DNA of 64,000 nt from a gamma proteobacterium HdN1. Lineage in GTDB: Bacteria > Pseudomonadota > Gammaproteobacteria > Pseudomonadales > Ketobacteraceae. Of the stretch, positions 35,604 to 44,566 are shown piece after piece. A program made the position numbers and the translations under genes. The stretch is from positions 1,586,527 to 1,650,526 of the forward strand of contig FP929140.1 in assembly GCA_000198515.1 (NCBI GenBank), written 5' to 3'. Position 1 is the stretch's first letter, and each line of letters starts with the position of its first letter. Under the pieces are notes generated by a model. That model was not told the origin of the DNA. It did not search any database and saw only the letters and a program-made list of their open reading frames with translations.

Positions 35604-37712
35604 GTGGATATTATTAATATGTATTTGACTACTTTCGATACGCTTACCTCCTACCGGCCTGATTTTCCTGAAGCCTTTGCCGCACTTGATGAGTGGCAGC
35701 GCGACGCCGAAGTTCGGTGTGCGCGGCTTTCACAAGAGCAGATTCCATTGTCTATTGGCGTGATGGGGCAAATCAAGGCAGGTAAGAGCAGTTTCTTGAA
35801 TCAGTTGCTGTTTAACGGTATGCCGTTACTGCCAGAGGCCGCTACGCCTAAGACTGCTAATCTAACGCGCATTCACCATGCAGATACGCCCTGCTTTACG
35901 GCCTATTTTTATGCCCCTGAATCTTGGGCAGCGTTAGAAAAACTAGCCGATAGCGACGCGCAAGATATTGCAGCTTGTTCCGCGCGCGAGTTAGTACAGC
36001 AAGCAAGAAAGGTGCATGGTGCGGGTATTGCCGCGCAACTGGCTCAAGGTCAGGTTAAATTGCACGCAGAAAACGTTAATGAATTGCAAGGACGTATTAA
36101 TGAATATGTCGGAGCTGAAGGCCGCTTTACTCCGTTGGTGGAGAGTAGTGAACTGGGGCTACCCTTACCCCAATTGATTGGCATAGAGATTGTCGATACT
36201 CCAGGAATGAATGACCCAGTCGTAAGTCGTACCGATAAGACGCGTACATATATGGCGCAGTGTGATGTAGTGTTCTTTCTCTCACCCTCGGCTCGCTTGC
36301 TTGATGACAGCGATCAGCAATTGTTGGCGGCACAGTTGCCAAGTAAAGGTGTCAAGCGCTTAGTGTTGGTGGCGGCGCAGTTTGATTCGGCAATACAAGA
36401 CGATGGTTTTCATCGTGACAGCCTAGCCGAGTGTGAGACTCATCTGCGTAAGCGCTTAGGTGAGCGTGCTCGACGTAATATGGAGCAGCTTGCGGCGCAG
36501 CGAAGCAAGCAGGGGTTTGCAGATGTGGCGGATTTGTTGCGTAGTATCGGCACACCTTTATTTGCTAGTACCTATGCCCAGGCGCTTGCGAGTTTGCCAC
36601 CTGAGCGTTGGAACGATGGGCAGCGCCACGTACACCAACAGTTTGAAGAGTTGGCGGAAGACGCCTGGCAAGGGATAACTCCTAATGCCGATGACTGGCG
36701 GCGCATTGGTGGCTTTGTTGAGCTGCAAGCCGCGCTTGACGAGGCGATGGATGATAAAGAAGCGATCTTGAATAAGCAGCGGAGCGCTTTAGAAAAAGAA
36801 CTAGATTGTTCGTCAACTCGGTTGTTGGGCAATCTGTATGACCAAGCAAGTGAGCGTGTAGCATTTTTGCAGTCACATGAAATTGCTGATTTAAATTCCC
36901 ACGCTACTCAGGCAAACAAGCGCTTGCAGAATATTGCTAATACGTTGAGTGGTTATATTACAAATCAGGCAAATACCGCTCGCGCTCAAGCTCGACGTAT
37001 TTCAAATGATTTGCGGCAGGGGGCGGGGCGTGCTCGTAATCTAGAAGAACGTACCGGTAGTGAAACGCTCACCCATAGTGTGCGAGTAAGCGACTCACGG
37101 TGGTATAACCCGTTTTCATGGGGCACGTCCCACACAGAACGCTATGACGAAACCGTAAGTTATCACTATGTAGCTGCGTCTGACGCGCTAGAAAACCTAC
37201 GCACCTATTTTGAGGCTTCACGCAGTAAACTGCTTGCTTTGTTTGATGAATTGATTGCGCCGGACGTCCTTTCTGTCGGCCTACGCCGTGAGTTACTTGT
37301 GGTGCTTGATACTCGCAGCGAGGATTTTGATCCACGCGGTTTGCGTGCGCTTATCGAAACTATCTTGGCCAGTCTGCCCTGGCCGCAACTTAAGCTCGAA
37401 GCACCTGATGCCAAAGCAGCCTTGTCTAAGTTTTACGGTGAACTGCGTGATAGCAGCGAAGCAGCAGCACTGCGTGAAAGCTTGGCCGAAGCGGTCGAGA
37501 ATTTACAACAAAGCTTGGCCAAGCAGTTAGAAAAAGCAGTGCAGCTGGTCTGCGACCAACTGGATTCTTTGTCTAGTCAGTTGCAAGCAGCTTTGACTGC
37601 GTCACTTGCCGCAGAACTTGAGCGTCTGCATGCTGCACTGGCCGATAAAGCACAACAGGTGAAACGCTTACAAGCTTTAGTAGCAGAGATTGACAAGCTT
37701 AGGAAGTTATAG
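35604..37712 (+). CDS. Dynamin-family GTPase, third of three (LeoA/CrfC-like)
   Basis: A 702-aa dynamin-like protein. P-loop GQIKAGKSSF lies at residues 55-64, switch I ATPKTANLTRI about 80-90, G3 DTPGMNDP about 197-204; the G4 site (VAAQFDS) is atypical. A variable helical region contains an aromatic patch (DSRWYNPFSWGTSH, about residue 490-505) that could be the membrane-binding paddle, then a long amphipathic coiled coil reaching the C-terminus. It resembles the bacterial dynamins LeoA and CrfC in size. Start GTG at 35604 or ATG at 35619; neither has a clear ribosome-binding site. The 68-base gap from the second gene has no terminator, so one transcript is likely. Confidence 0.82.
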   Translation: MDIINMYLTTFDTLTSYRPDFPEAFAALDEWQRDAEVRCARLSQEQIPLSIGVMGQIKAGKSSFLNQLLFNGMPLLPEAATPKTANLTRIHHADTPCFTAYFYAPESWAALEKLADSDAQDIAACSARELVQQARKVHGAGIAAQLAQGQVKLHAENVNELQGRINEYVGAEGRFTPLVESSELGLPLPQLIGIEIVDTPGMNDPVVSRTDKTRTYMAQCDVVFFLSPSARLLDDSDQQLLAAQLPSKGVKRLVLVAAQFDSAIQDDGFHRDSLAECETHLRKRLGERARRNMEQLAAQRSKQGFADVADLLRSIGTPLFASTYAQALASLPPERWNDGQRHVHQQFEELAEDAWQGITPNADDWRRIGGFVELQAALDEAMDDKEAILNKQRSALEKELDCSSTRLLGNLYDQASERVAFLQSHEIADLNSHATQANKRLQNIANTLSGYITNQANTARAQARRISNDLRQGAGRARNLEERTGSETLTHSVRVSDSRWYNPFSWGTSHTERYDETVSYHYVAASDALENLRTYFEASRSKLLALFDELIAPDVLSVGLRRELLVVLDTRSEDFDPRGLRALIETILASLPWPQLKLEAPDAKAALSKFYGELRDSSEAAALRESLAEAVENLQQSLAKQLEKAVQLVCDQLDSLSSQLQAALTASLAAELERLHAALADKAQQVKRLQALVAEIDKLRKL

Positions 37713-38233
37713 AGATTTCTGTTACGGTAAAGAACTTGACCTTAGTATTGTAATTACCCCATTTTTAGCAGCAATTATAAGTAGTAACCTTCCGGCAAGC
37801 AAGACTTGGCAGTAGCTGTCAAGTGATTTTTGATCTAACGCTAATTTGTCCGCTACTCTTTCCGGCAAGCTAATAGCCAACGTTATTTTTGTGTGGCCCC
37901 TTTGTTTTCCTGATGTAATTTGTCAGAATCCACGCCAGTCTCCTTTAATCAATGGCGCCCCACGACTCCGATCGCAAATCCACCGACCGCACACTCCCGA
38001 AGGTGTGGTTGGGGTTACGTTTACATTCATTTTTGATAGCCGCAGGCTATCAACATGAAAGAATCAATCAATTAGCTTTATTCGGTTTGAAAGGTTATCC
38101 TTCTCTCAGTCGTCGAACATGGCTTGGTCAAAAAGGCAGTGCAGAGCCGTTCGAGCGATCCTTTGCTGATAGCCGCCAAAAACGGATGCCAGCACACTAT
38201 AAAGGCAGTTGAACCCCCACCAAGGAGACACTC
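37713..38233. other. Right edge of the dynamin insertion and ahpC leader
   Basis: The first half (to about 37880) is AT-rich and holds a short direct repeat TTCCGGCAAGC (near 37792 and 37859) but no gene. The second half carries the OxyR-type site and leader of ahpC. The longest open frame (37952-38212) has no recognisable features and overlaps the regulatory site, so it is not called. Confidence 0.5.
38036..38072 (+). promoter_or_regulatory. OxyR-type binding array upstream of ahpC
   Basis: ATAG-N7-CTAT (38036-38050) is an exact half-array of the OxyR consensus and is followed after seven bases by AAAG-N7-CAAT (38058-38072), three of four bases matching in each tetranucleotide, with the correct seven-base phasing throughout. 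The first half lies in a perfect nine-base inverted repeat (TTGATAGCC / GGCTATCAA). TATCCT (38096-38101) could be the -10 element. This predicts peroxide induction of ahpC. Confidence 0.65.
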
Positions 38234-38797
38234 ATGTCACTGATCAATACCCAAGTACAACCGTTTAAAGTAAATGCGTTCCACAACGGTAAATTCATCG
38301 AAGTTACTGAACAGTCCCTCAAGGGCAAGTGGTCTGTCATTATCTTTATGCCGGCTGCATTTACTTTTAACTGCCCTACGGAAGTTGAAGACGCTGCCGA
38401 GCATTACGCGGAATTCCAGAAGGCGAATGCAGAAGTTTATATCGTTACCACGGACACCCATTTCTCCCACAAAGTGTGGCATGAGACTTCGCCTGCAGTA
38501 GGCAAGGCGAAATTCCCGCTGGTAGGCGACCCAACGCACAAGTTGACTCACGCGTTTGACGTGCATATCGCGGAAGAAGGTCTTGCGCTGCGCGGCACGT
38601 TCGTGATCAACCCGGAAGGCGTGATCAAAACGATGGAAGTGCACGATAACGCCATTGCGCGTGATGTAACGGAAACGCTGCGTAAGCTGAAAGCAGCTCA
38701 GTATGTTGCATCCCACCCAGATCAGGTTTGCCCTGCCAAGTGGAAGGAAGGCGAGAAAACGCTGGCACCTTCTTTGGAACTGGTCGGCAAGATCTAA
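38234..38797 (+). CDS. ahpC: Alkyl hydroperoxide reductase subunit C (peroxiredoxin)
   Basis: A 187-aa typical 2-Cys peroxiredoxin that reduces H2O2, organic peroxides and peroxynitrite. The peroxidatic Cys47 lies in FTFNCPTE and the resolving Cys166 in HPDQVCPAKW, the same positions as in E. coli AhpC within one residue. CAAGGAG precedes the ATG. An intrinsic terminator separates it from ahpF, so excess AhpC over AhpF is expected. An OxyR-like array lies about 165 bases upstream. Confidence 0.98.
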   Translation: MSLINTQVQPFKVNAFHNGKFIEVTEQSLKGKWSVIIFMPAAFTFNCPTEVEDAAEHYAEFQKANAEVYIVTTDTHFSHKVWHETSPAVGKAKFPLVGDPTHKLTHAFDVHIAEEGLALRGTFVINPEGVIKTMEVHDNAIARDVTETLRKLKAAQYVASHPDQVCPAKWKEGEKTLAPSLELVGKI

Positions 38798-38868
38798 TCC
38801 GCAAAACGTTTGTGATCCGCCGCGTTTGTGATTTGCAAAGAAAGTGGATTAACGTTCAGGTGTTTGAG

Positions 38869-38893
38869 AACCCCGCCTGATGGCGGGGTTTTC
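38869..38893 (+). terminator. Intrinsic terminator between ahpC and ahpF
   Basis: AACCCCGCC (38869-38877), loop TGAT, GGCGGGGTT (38882-38890), then TTC. The strong GC stem but short T run suggests partial read-through to ahpF. Confidence 0.85.
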
Positions 38894-38978
38894 TTTGCCG
38901 AATTTTTGAGTAATTAATTTATCTCGTGTCGCTAATTTAGCGTTGTGTAGCCCATTTTTTGATAGTCAGGAGAACGCT

Positions 38979-40544
38979 ATGCTTGAAGCTTCCCTTAAAG
39001 GTCAGTTGAAAACCTATTTTGAACATGTGGTGCACCCGATTGAATTGGTTGCATCCTTGGATGATCGTGACAGCAGCCGTGAAATGCTGGAACTGCTCAC
39101 CGAGATTGCCGAACTGTCGGAGAAAGTAACGCTGCGTGAGCAGCGCGATGACCAAGAGCGTAAGCCGTCGTTCAGCGTCAATCGCGTGGGTGCCAATATG
39201 GGCATCCGCTTTGCCGGAATTCCGATGGGGCATGAGTTTACCTCGCTGGTCCTTGCACTGCTGCAAGCCGGTGGGCATCCACCGAAAATTGAGCCCGAAA
39301 TCGTTGAACAGATTAAGTCGCTGGAAGGCGAGTTTCGGTTTGAAACCTATATTTCCCTAAGCTGCCAGAACTGCCCAGATGTGGTTCAAGCGCTCAACGT
39401 AATGGCCGTCCTCAACCCGAATATCCGCCACACCATGGTGGATGGCGGTTTGTTCCAAGAGGAAGTTGCCGCCCTTGAAATTATGGGCGTTCCGGCGGTG
39501 TATCTAAACGGCAAGCCGTTTGCAAATGGGCGCAAAACGCTGGAAGAAATTATTGCCAAGCTGGATACGGGCGCGGTTGCGCGCGATGCTGCCAAAATGG
39601 ATGCAAAGGAAGCATTTGATGTGCTGGTCGTGGGAGGTGGCCCCGCCGGTGCTGCGGCGGCAGTGTATGCTGCGCGTAAAGGTATTCGCACCGGAGTTGC
39701 GGCGGAACGTTTTGGCGGCCAAGTGTTGGATACCCTGTCGATTGAGAACTTTATCTCGGTATTGGAAACCGAGGGGCCAAGAATGGCGGCGGCATTAGAA
39801 GCGCATGTTCGCCATTACAATGTGGATATCATGAATTTACAAACTGCCACCAAATTGATTCCTGCGAGTGAGTCAAGCGATGGCTTGGTGCACGTTGAGT
39901 TTGAAAGCGGCGCAACTTTGCGTAGCAAGAGTGTAGTGCTTTCAACGGGCGCTCGTTGGCGCAATATGAACGTGCCTGGCGAAGCCGAGTACCGCACCAA
40001 GGGCGTTGCATATTGTCCACACTGCGATGGCCCGCTATTTAAGGGCAAGAGCGTTGCAGTGATCGGCGGCGGAAATTCGGGCGTCGAAGCAGCCATTGAC
40101 TTGGCAGGAATCGTTGAGCACGTCACCGTAATTGAGTTTGACGACAAGCTGCGTGCAGACGGGGTGTTACAGAAAAAGCTGCATAGCATGCCGAACGTAA
40201 AAGTCATCCTCTCCGCGCTAACGACGGAAGTCACTGGCGATGGTCAGAAAATGGATGGTTTGGTCTATACCGATCGCTCGACGGGCGAATCGCATCGCTT
40301 GGATCTTGCCGGCGTGTTCGTGCAGATCGGGCTTGTGCCGAACACGGATTGGCTCAAGGGTACGGTAGAACTGAGCAATCGGGGTGAGATTGTAGTCGAT
40401 GATCGTGGCCATACTTCTGTGCCGGGAGTGTTTGCCGCTGGTGACTGTACGACTGTGCCGTATAAGCAGATCGTTATTGCGATGGGTGAGGGCGCAAAAG
40501 CCTCGCTAACGGCGTTTGATTATCTGATTCGCACGTCCGTTTAA
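38979..40544 (+). CDS. ahpF: Alkyl hydroperoxide reductase subunit F
   Basis: A 521-aa flavoprotein that uses NADH to re-reduce AhpC. The N-terminal tandem thioredoxin folds carry the Cys129-Cys132 pair (SCQNCPD) at the same positions as E. coli AhpF. FAD is bound by [14 protein letters not shown], a second redox pair lies in YCPHCDG, and NADH is bound by [10 protein letters not shown]. The frame opens at 38943, but CAGGAG six bases before the ATG at 38979 and the family N-terminus fix the start. Confidence 0.98.
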   Translation: MLEASLKGQLKTYFEHVVHPIELVASLDDRDSSREMLELLTEIAELSEKVTLREQRDDQERKPSFSVNRVGANMGIRFAGIPMGHEFTSLVLALLQAGGHPPKIEPEIVEQIKSLEGEFRFETYISLSCQNCPDVVQALNVMAVLNPNIRHTMVDGGLFQEEVAALEIMGVPAVYLNGKPFANGRKTLEEIIAKLDTGAVARDAAKMDAKEAFDVLVVGGGPAGAAAAVYAARKGIRTGVAAERFGGQVLDTLSIENFISVLETEGPRMAAALEAHVRHYNVDIMNLQTATKLIPASESSDGLVHVEFESGATLRSKSVVLSTGARWRNMNVPGEAEYRTKGVAYCPHCDGPLFKGKSVAVIGGGNSGVEAAIDLAGIVEHVTVIEFDDKLRADGVLQKKLHSMPNVKVILSALTTEVTGDGQKMDGLVYTDRSTGESHRLDLAGVFVQIGLVPNTDWLKGTVELSNRGEIVVDDRGHTSVPGVFAAGDCTTVPYKQIVIAMGEGAKASLTAFDYLIRTSV

Positions 40545-40551
40545 GTCGCTT

Positions 40552-41298
40552 ATGGAGGAGTCTCTGCACGTCAATGCGGTACTCAAGGTGCGCGAGCAGG
40601 CATTGGCGCGCGCCACCCGTAGTTTCAAGGCGCGCGGCAGTCGGGCCGTGCGCTGCCCGCATTGTCTGATGGCCGTGCCGCAGTGTATTTGCGCGGGGCG
40701 AGCTGCTGCGGCCTGTTCCCGCGTCGCTTGTTCCAGCGCCTTCTGCTTTTTGCTGTACGGTTCGGAGGTGTTCAAACCAAGCAATACCGGGCGTCTGATT
40801 GCCGACGTAGTGCCTGATAATCACGCGTTTTTGTGGCAGCGTACGGTAGAAGATCCTGCGCTGATTCGATTGCTTGAAGATCCTCGCTATGCGCCGATTG
40901 TGGTGTACCCGCACGCCTATGCAGAACCGGAGCGCCGTATCTTTGCGCCGCAGGTGCTCGCGCAGGTGCAGTCGGGCCGGATTCCGCTGTTTGTGATGCT
41001 GGATGGTACCTGGCGGGAGGCGCGCAAGATGTTCAAAAGCAGCTACCTTGCTGCGCTGCCGGTGCTGGGCATCGAAACGGATCGGCCGTCGCGCTATTTG
41101 ATGCGCGATGCGACCTATCAGTTTCAGTGGAGCACTGCTGAAATTGGCGTCGAAGTCTTGAAATTTGCGGGCGATGCCTTTGCCGCGCAGCGGCTGGATG
41201 ACTATTTCTCGCTGTTTTGCCGCAATTATGGTGCGATCCGCTCGCAATTGGGGGCAAAAGACCGTTCCGGAATCGCTCGATCCTTTGTCGTGGATTAG
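40552..41298 (+). CDS. DTW-domain protein (putative tRNA-uridine aminocarboxypropyltransferase)
   Basis: A 248-aa protein with the DTW-family signature LDGTWREARKM (the first residue pair is variant) and a final FAGDAF-type segment. A zinc-binding N-terminal motif, CPHCLMAVPQCIC, is also typical. The E. coli relative TapT (YfiP) transfers the aminocarboxypropyl group of SAM to U47 of tRNAs (acp3U). The gene starts seven bases after ahpF with a weak ribosome-binding site, so it may be co-transcribed, although the functional link to peroxide defence is not obvious. Confidence 0.85.
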   Translation: MEESLHVNAVLKVREQALARATRSFKARGSRAVRCPHCLMAVPQCICAGRAAAACSRVACSSAFCFLLYGSEVFKPSNTGRLIADVVPDNHAFLWQRTVEDPALIRLLEDPRYAPIVVYPHAYAEPERRIFAPQVLAQVQSGRIPLFVMLDGTWREARKMFKSSYLAALPVLGIETDRPSRYLMRDATYQFQWSTAEIGVEVLKFAGDAFAAQRLDDYFSLFCRNYGAIRSQLGAKDRSGIARSFVVD

Positions 41299-41431
41299 GC
41301 GAGTTTGTGGAGGCGAGCTGGTTGTGCTTGCCGAGCTGTGAGGCGGTTCCTGTGCTTGCGTTTGCTACCTTGCTCTGTCGGGCGTATCCTTAGGGCCTTT
41401 TTCCGCCCATTGCATTTAGAGGATTTGCTTC

Positions 41432-42631
41432 ATGGTATCGTTATTCGCGCGTGTCGAGATGGCTCCACGTGACCCCATTCTTGGTCTGAACGAGCAGTTT
41501 AATGCCGACACGAACCCCGCCAAGGTCAATCTTGGTGTGGGCGTGTACTACGACGATAATGGCAAACTGCCGCTGCTACGCTGCGTTCAGCAGGCCGAAG
41601 CACAGCTGCACGCGACCCCGAAACCACGCGGCTATTTGCCGATTGATGGGATTCCTGCTTACGATAAAGCGGTGCAAACGCTAGTCTTTGGAGCTGATGC
41701 GAAAGTGCTGGCAGATGGGCGGGTTGCGACGGTGCAGGCAGTAGGTGGTACCGGTGGCCTGAAAATTGGCGCAGACTTCCTCAAGCGTTTGAATCCCAAT
41801 GCACAGGTTCAAATTTCTGACCCAAGCTGGGAAAACCATCGCGCACTGTTTATCAACGCGGGCTTCTCTGTTTCTACCTATCCCTACTACGATGCTGAGA
41901 AGCGTGGCGTTAATTTTGCTGGCATGCTGGATGCACTCAATCAAGCCGCGCCGGGCACGATTTTTGTGCTGCACGCTTGCTGCCATAATCCGACGGGCTA
42001 TGACATCACGCCTGAGCAGTGGAAGCAGGTGGCTGAAGCGGTAAAAGCGCGTGAGTTGGTGGCGTTTTTGGATATGGCGTACCAAGGATTTGGTGAGGGC
42101 ATTGCCGAAGATGGTGCGGCCATTGCGCAATTTGTGGATGCGGGCGTAAGTTTTTTTGTTGCGAGTTCGTTTTCCAAGAGCTTCTCGCTGTACGGCGAGC
42201 GGGTCGGTGCGTTGAGCGCGGTATGCGCGTCAAAAGACGAAGCTGCACGGGTGCTGAGCCAGCTAAAGATCGTGATCCGTACCAACTACAGTAACCCGCC
42301 TACGCACGGCGCTCAGGTTGTAGCAACGGTATTGGGCACACCGGAATTGCGTAAGATGTGGGAAGACGAGCTTGCCGAGATGCGCGTACGCATCAAAGCG
42401 ATGCGCGAGGCTCTACAATCGCGCTTGGAGGCTGCTGGTGTGAAACAGGATATGAGTTTTATCACCCGCCAAAAAGGCATGTTCAGCTATTCCGGCCTGA
42501 ACGCGAGCCAGATGAAGCGTTTGCGCGAAGAGTTTGGTGTGTACGGTGTGGATTCTGGTCGGATTTGCGTTGCAGCGCTGAATAGCGGCAACTTGGATCA
42601 GGTAGTGGCTGCGATCGTGGCAGTGCTGTAA
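41432..42631 (+). CDS. Aromatic-amino-acid/aspartate aminotransferase
   Basis: A 399-aa class I PLP aminotransferase of the AspC/TyrB group. The N-terminal VEMAPRDPILGLNEQF, the substrate-site NPTGYDITPEQW and the PLP lysine in SSFSKSFSLYGERVGAL are all characteristic. It interconverts aspartate, tyrosine or phenylalanine with their 2-oxo acids using 2-oxoglutarate. The choice between AspC and TyrB cannot be made by eye. A strong terminator follows. Confidence 0.93.
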   Translation: MVSLFARVEMAPRDPILGLNEQFNADTNPAKVNLGVGVYYDDNGKLPLLRCVQQAEAQLHATPKPRGYLPIDGIPAYDKAVQTLVFGADAKVLADGRVATVQAVGGTGGLKIGADFLKRLNPNAQVQISDPSWENHRALFINAGFSVSTYPYYDAEKRGVNFAGMLDALNQAAPGTIFVLHACCHNPTGYDITPEQWKQVAEAVKARELVAFLDMAYQGFGEGIAEDGAAIAQFVDAGVSFFVASSFSKSFSLYGERVGALSAVCASKDEAARVLSQLKIVIRTNYSNPPTHGAQVVATVLGTPELRKMWEDELAEMRVRIKAMREALQSRLEAAGVKQDMSFITRQKGMFSYSGLNASQMKRLREEFGVYGVDSGRICVAALNSGNLDQVVAAIVAVL

Positions 42632-42645
42632 CGCGTTTTGCTTGT

Positions 42646-42682
42646 AAAAAAGCCGCTCCGTGATGGCGAAGCGGCTTTTTTT
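42646..42682. terminator. Bidirectional intrinsic terminator
   Basis: AAAAAAGCCGCT (42646-42657) pairs with AGCGGCTTTTTT (42670-42681) around a 12-base loop. The A and T tracts on both sides make it work in both directions, serving the aminotransferase gene and the convergent small membrane protein gene. Confidence 0.9.
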
Positions 42683-42717
42683 GTGGGCGCTTTTCGGATG
42701 TCAATGTTGGCGAGCGG

Positions 42718-42912
42718 TCAGTGGCTTTTGGGCGCGGTGTTTTTCAATACGACACCGAAGGTAATCATGCTTGCAGAAACGCCAAACAGCACAACGCTTA
42801 GGCCGACCGCCATTGCTACTGGAAAACCAGAGAAGTATGCAAGAAAGCCGATGGCCATACAGAGAGGGACGGCACAAATGGCAACGACCAGCGTTGTAAT
42901 GAGGGGGAACAT
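42718..42912 (-). CDS. Small membrane protein (two helices)
   Basis: A 64-aa protein with two hydrophobic helices (about residues 3-27 and 32-56) separated by a short FSGFP turn and ending in a polar tail. The open frame extends far upstream, but AAGGAG six bases before the ATG at 42912 fixes the start. Its function is unknown; it converges with the aminotransferase and diverges from the diguanylate cyclase gene. Confidence 0.7.
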   Translation of the reverse strand: MFPLITTLVVAICAVPLCMAIGFLAYFSGFPVAMAVGLSVVLFGVSASMITFGVVLKNTAPKSH

Positions 42913-43155
42913 GATGCTCTCCTTAAGAGTGAGGATTGATGCCCATAGCTTGGTACTATACGGATGGTTTTGCAAGCATGCGGATGGTTTTGCCAGCAGA
43001 ATGGTCAGCGCCATAGATGCGGCGGATGTGGTTTTTCTAGTTCTGGAGAAATCTGGTCTATCCTTTTGGAGACGGGTGGGAGCTATCGTCAGATTGCCGT
43101 AGATTGGCTCTGTGATCGCGATATCGCGGGTACAAAATGGCGGACGCAAGATCGG

Positions 43156-44418
43156 ATGTTTGAAAAACTCTCAATCCGCAACAAATTGATTGTACTCTTG
43201 ATTTTTAGCACGGCGATGGGCTTACTGGGATCCGTCACCATTGTGCTTTACACCACCTTTATGGCCGAAAAAGAGGCAACCCAGCAGGAATTGCATCAAG
43301 TGGCCGGCATCCTGAGTGAGAACATGCGTGCGGCACTTGCGTTTCACGACCCGCAAAGCGCAGGCAACATCCTCGCATCCCTGAAAACCAATCCTGCAAT
43401 TCAACTGGCCTTTGTGGAAGAGGAAAACGGTACGTTGTTGGCTGAATATGCAGGTGGTGATTCCTTACGTGCAGAAGAGATGAGGGCGATTGCAGCTTCC
43501 TTCAAGATGGATTATGAGCATGAGAGCCCGCGGTGGGATCTAGGAGGCCGGATTGGGCGCATGGAATTTTCTTATCATTTTGTGATTCAGAAAATTCAAT
43601 TTGAAGGCAAGCGTATTGGCGTGCTGGCGATTATTTCTGACAACGATGCGATGTACAAGAAAATGCTCGACTTTGCGGGCTTACAGGTGGGTTCTGCATT
43701 GGTTATTCTGCTGGTTTTGGCGGCATTTGCGTATCGCCTGCAGCATTCCTTTACGCGCCCGATTTATGAAGTGTTAAATGCAATGCGGGCGGTTGCCAAG
43801 AGCAAGGATCACAACACGCCGCTGCCCAACTCTCGCCGCGATGAGTTTGGCGATCTTTATCTGGGCTTTAATGCCATGCTGGAAAAAATCAGGGAGAGAG
43901 ACGAGCAGCTTCGCTTGCTTGCAACTACCGACGCCCTTACTGGCCTCGCAAATCGTAGGCACGCGATGGAAACCATGGAAGTTATGGTGGAGCGTTCTAG
44001 GCGTACAGGTGAGAAAATTGGCGTGATTCTGCTCGATGTCGATCATTTCAAAAAGATCAACGATACTTTCGGTCATCACGTAGGGGATGCCGTGTTGATT
44101 GGCCTTGGCAAGACCCTGCAATCCTGCGCTCGTCGCTATGACCTAGCAGTTCGCTGGGGAGGTGAGGAGTTTCTTTTGCTTTGCGATAATGCGGATCTGG
44201 AAACCACCGCAGGCATTGCGGAGCGCGTACGTCAGAGCGTAGCAGTTCAAAGTTTTGAAACAGGCGACCGCATGTGTTTGGGGGTCACCGTAAGCCTTGG
44301 AGTATGTTCCGAGGTGCCGATTGCACAGGCTGCAGTGGATAAGATGCTGGAAAAGGCGGACAGGGCCTTGTATCGCGCCAAAGAATCAGGTCGCAACCAG
44401 GTGGCCAGAGGGGAATAG
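43156..44418 (+). CDS. Diguanylate cyclase with CHASE8-like sensor, HAMP and GGDEF
   Basis: A 421-aa inner-membrane signalling protein. A first helix (residues 12-36) is followed by a periplasmic domain with the pattern of CHASE8 (ILSENMRAALAFHDPQSA), a second helix (about 180-200), a HAMP linker (RPIYEVLNAM) and a GGDEF domain. The active site is GGEEF and RRYD (RxxD) five residues before it is the product-inhibition site, so it should make c-di-GMP and be feedback-controlled. The open frame begins at 42964; the start at 43156 (MFEKLSIRNK) fits the family. Confidence 0.9.
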   Translation: MFEKLSIRNKLIVLLIFSTAMGLLGSVTIVLYTTFMAEKEATQQELHQVAGILSENMRAALAFHDPQSAGNILASLKTNPAIQLAFVEEENGTLLAEYAGGDSLRAEEMRAIAASFKMDYEHESPRWDLGGRIGRMEFSYHFVIQKIQFEGKRIGVLAIISDNDAMYKKMLDFAGLQVGSALVILLVLAAFAYRLQHSFTRPIYEVLNAMRAVAKSKDHNTPLPNSRRDEFGDLYLGFNAMLEKIRERDEQLRLLATTDALTGLANRRHAMETMEVMVERSRRTGEKIGVILLDVDHFKKINDTFGHHVGDAVLIGLGKTLQSCARRYDLAVRWGGEEFLLLCDNADLETTAGIAERVRQSVAVQSFETGDRMCLGVTVSLGVCSEVPIAQAAVDKMLEKADRALYRAKESGRNQVARGE

Positions 44419-44419
44419 G

Positions 44420-44545
44420 ATGCACTGGAGAAACTGGTTTGTGCTGGTGATGGCAAGCCCATTGAGTATTCTGAATACAGCCCGCTTGGCTACAATGGCA
44501 CAGCCTACTACCTTCGTCTCAATTGGGAGTTTTGAGCGTGAATGA
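44420..44545 (+). CDS. Possible 41-aa small protein with SPOR-like end
   Basis: An ATG directly after the cyclase stop, six bases after GAGGGG, opens a 41-codon frame starting MHWRNWFVLVMASPLSIL, a plausible hydrophobic leader, and ending TTFVSIGSFERE. The end resembles the first strand of a SPOR domain, so this may be the truncated front part of a larger exported protein. It could also be a genuine small membrane protein or noise. Confidence 0.35.
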   Translation: MHWRNWFVLVMASPLSILNTARLATMAQPTTFVSIGSFERE

Positions 44546-44566
44546 CCGAAAGGGGATCTACCCATC

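Noticed and set aside
37952-38212. 86-codon rightward open frame before ahpC
   Set aside because: It overlaps the OxyR-type regulatory site and ahpC leader, has no ribosome-binding site and shows no recognisable features.
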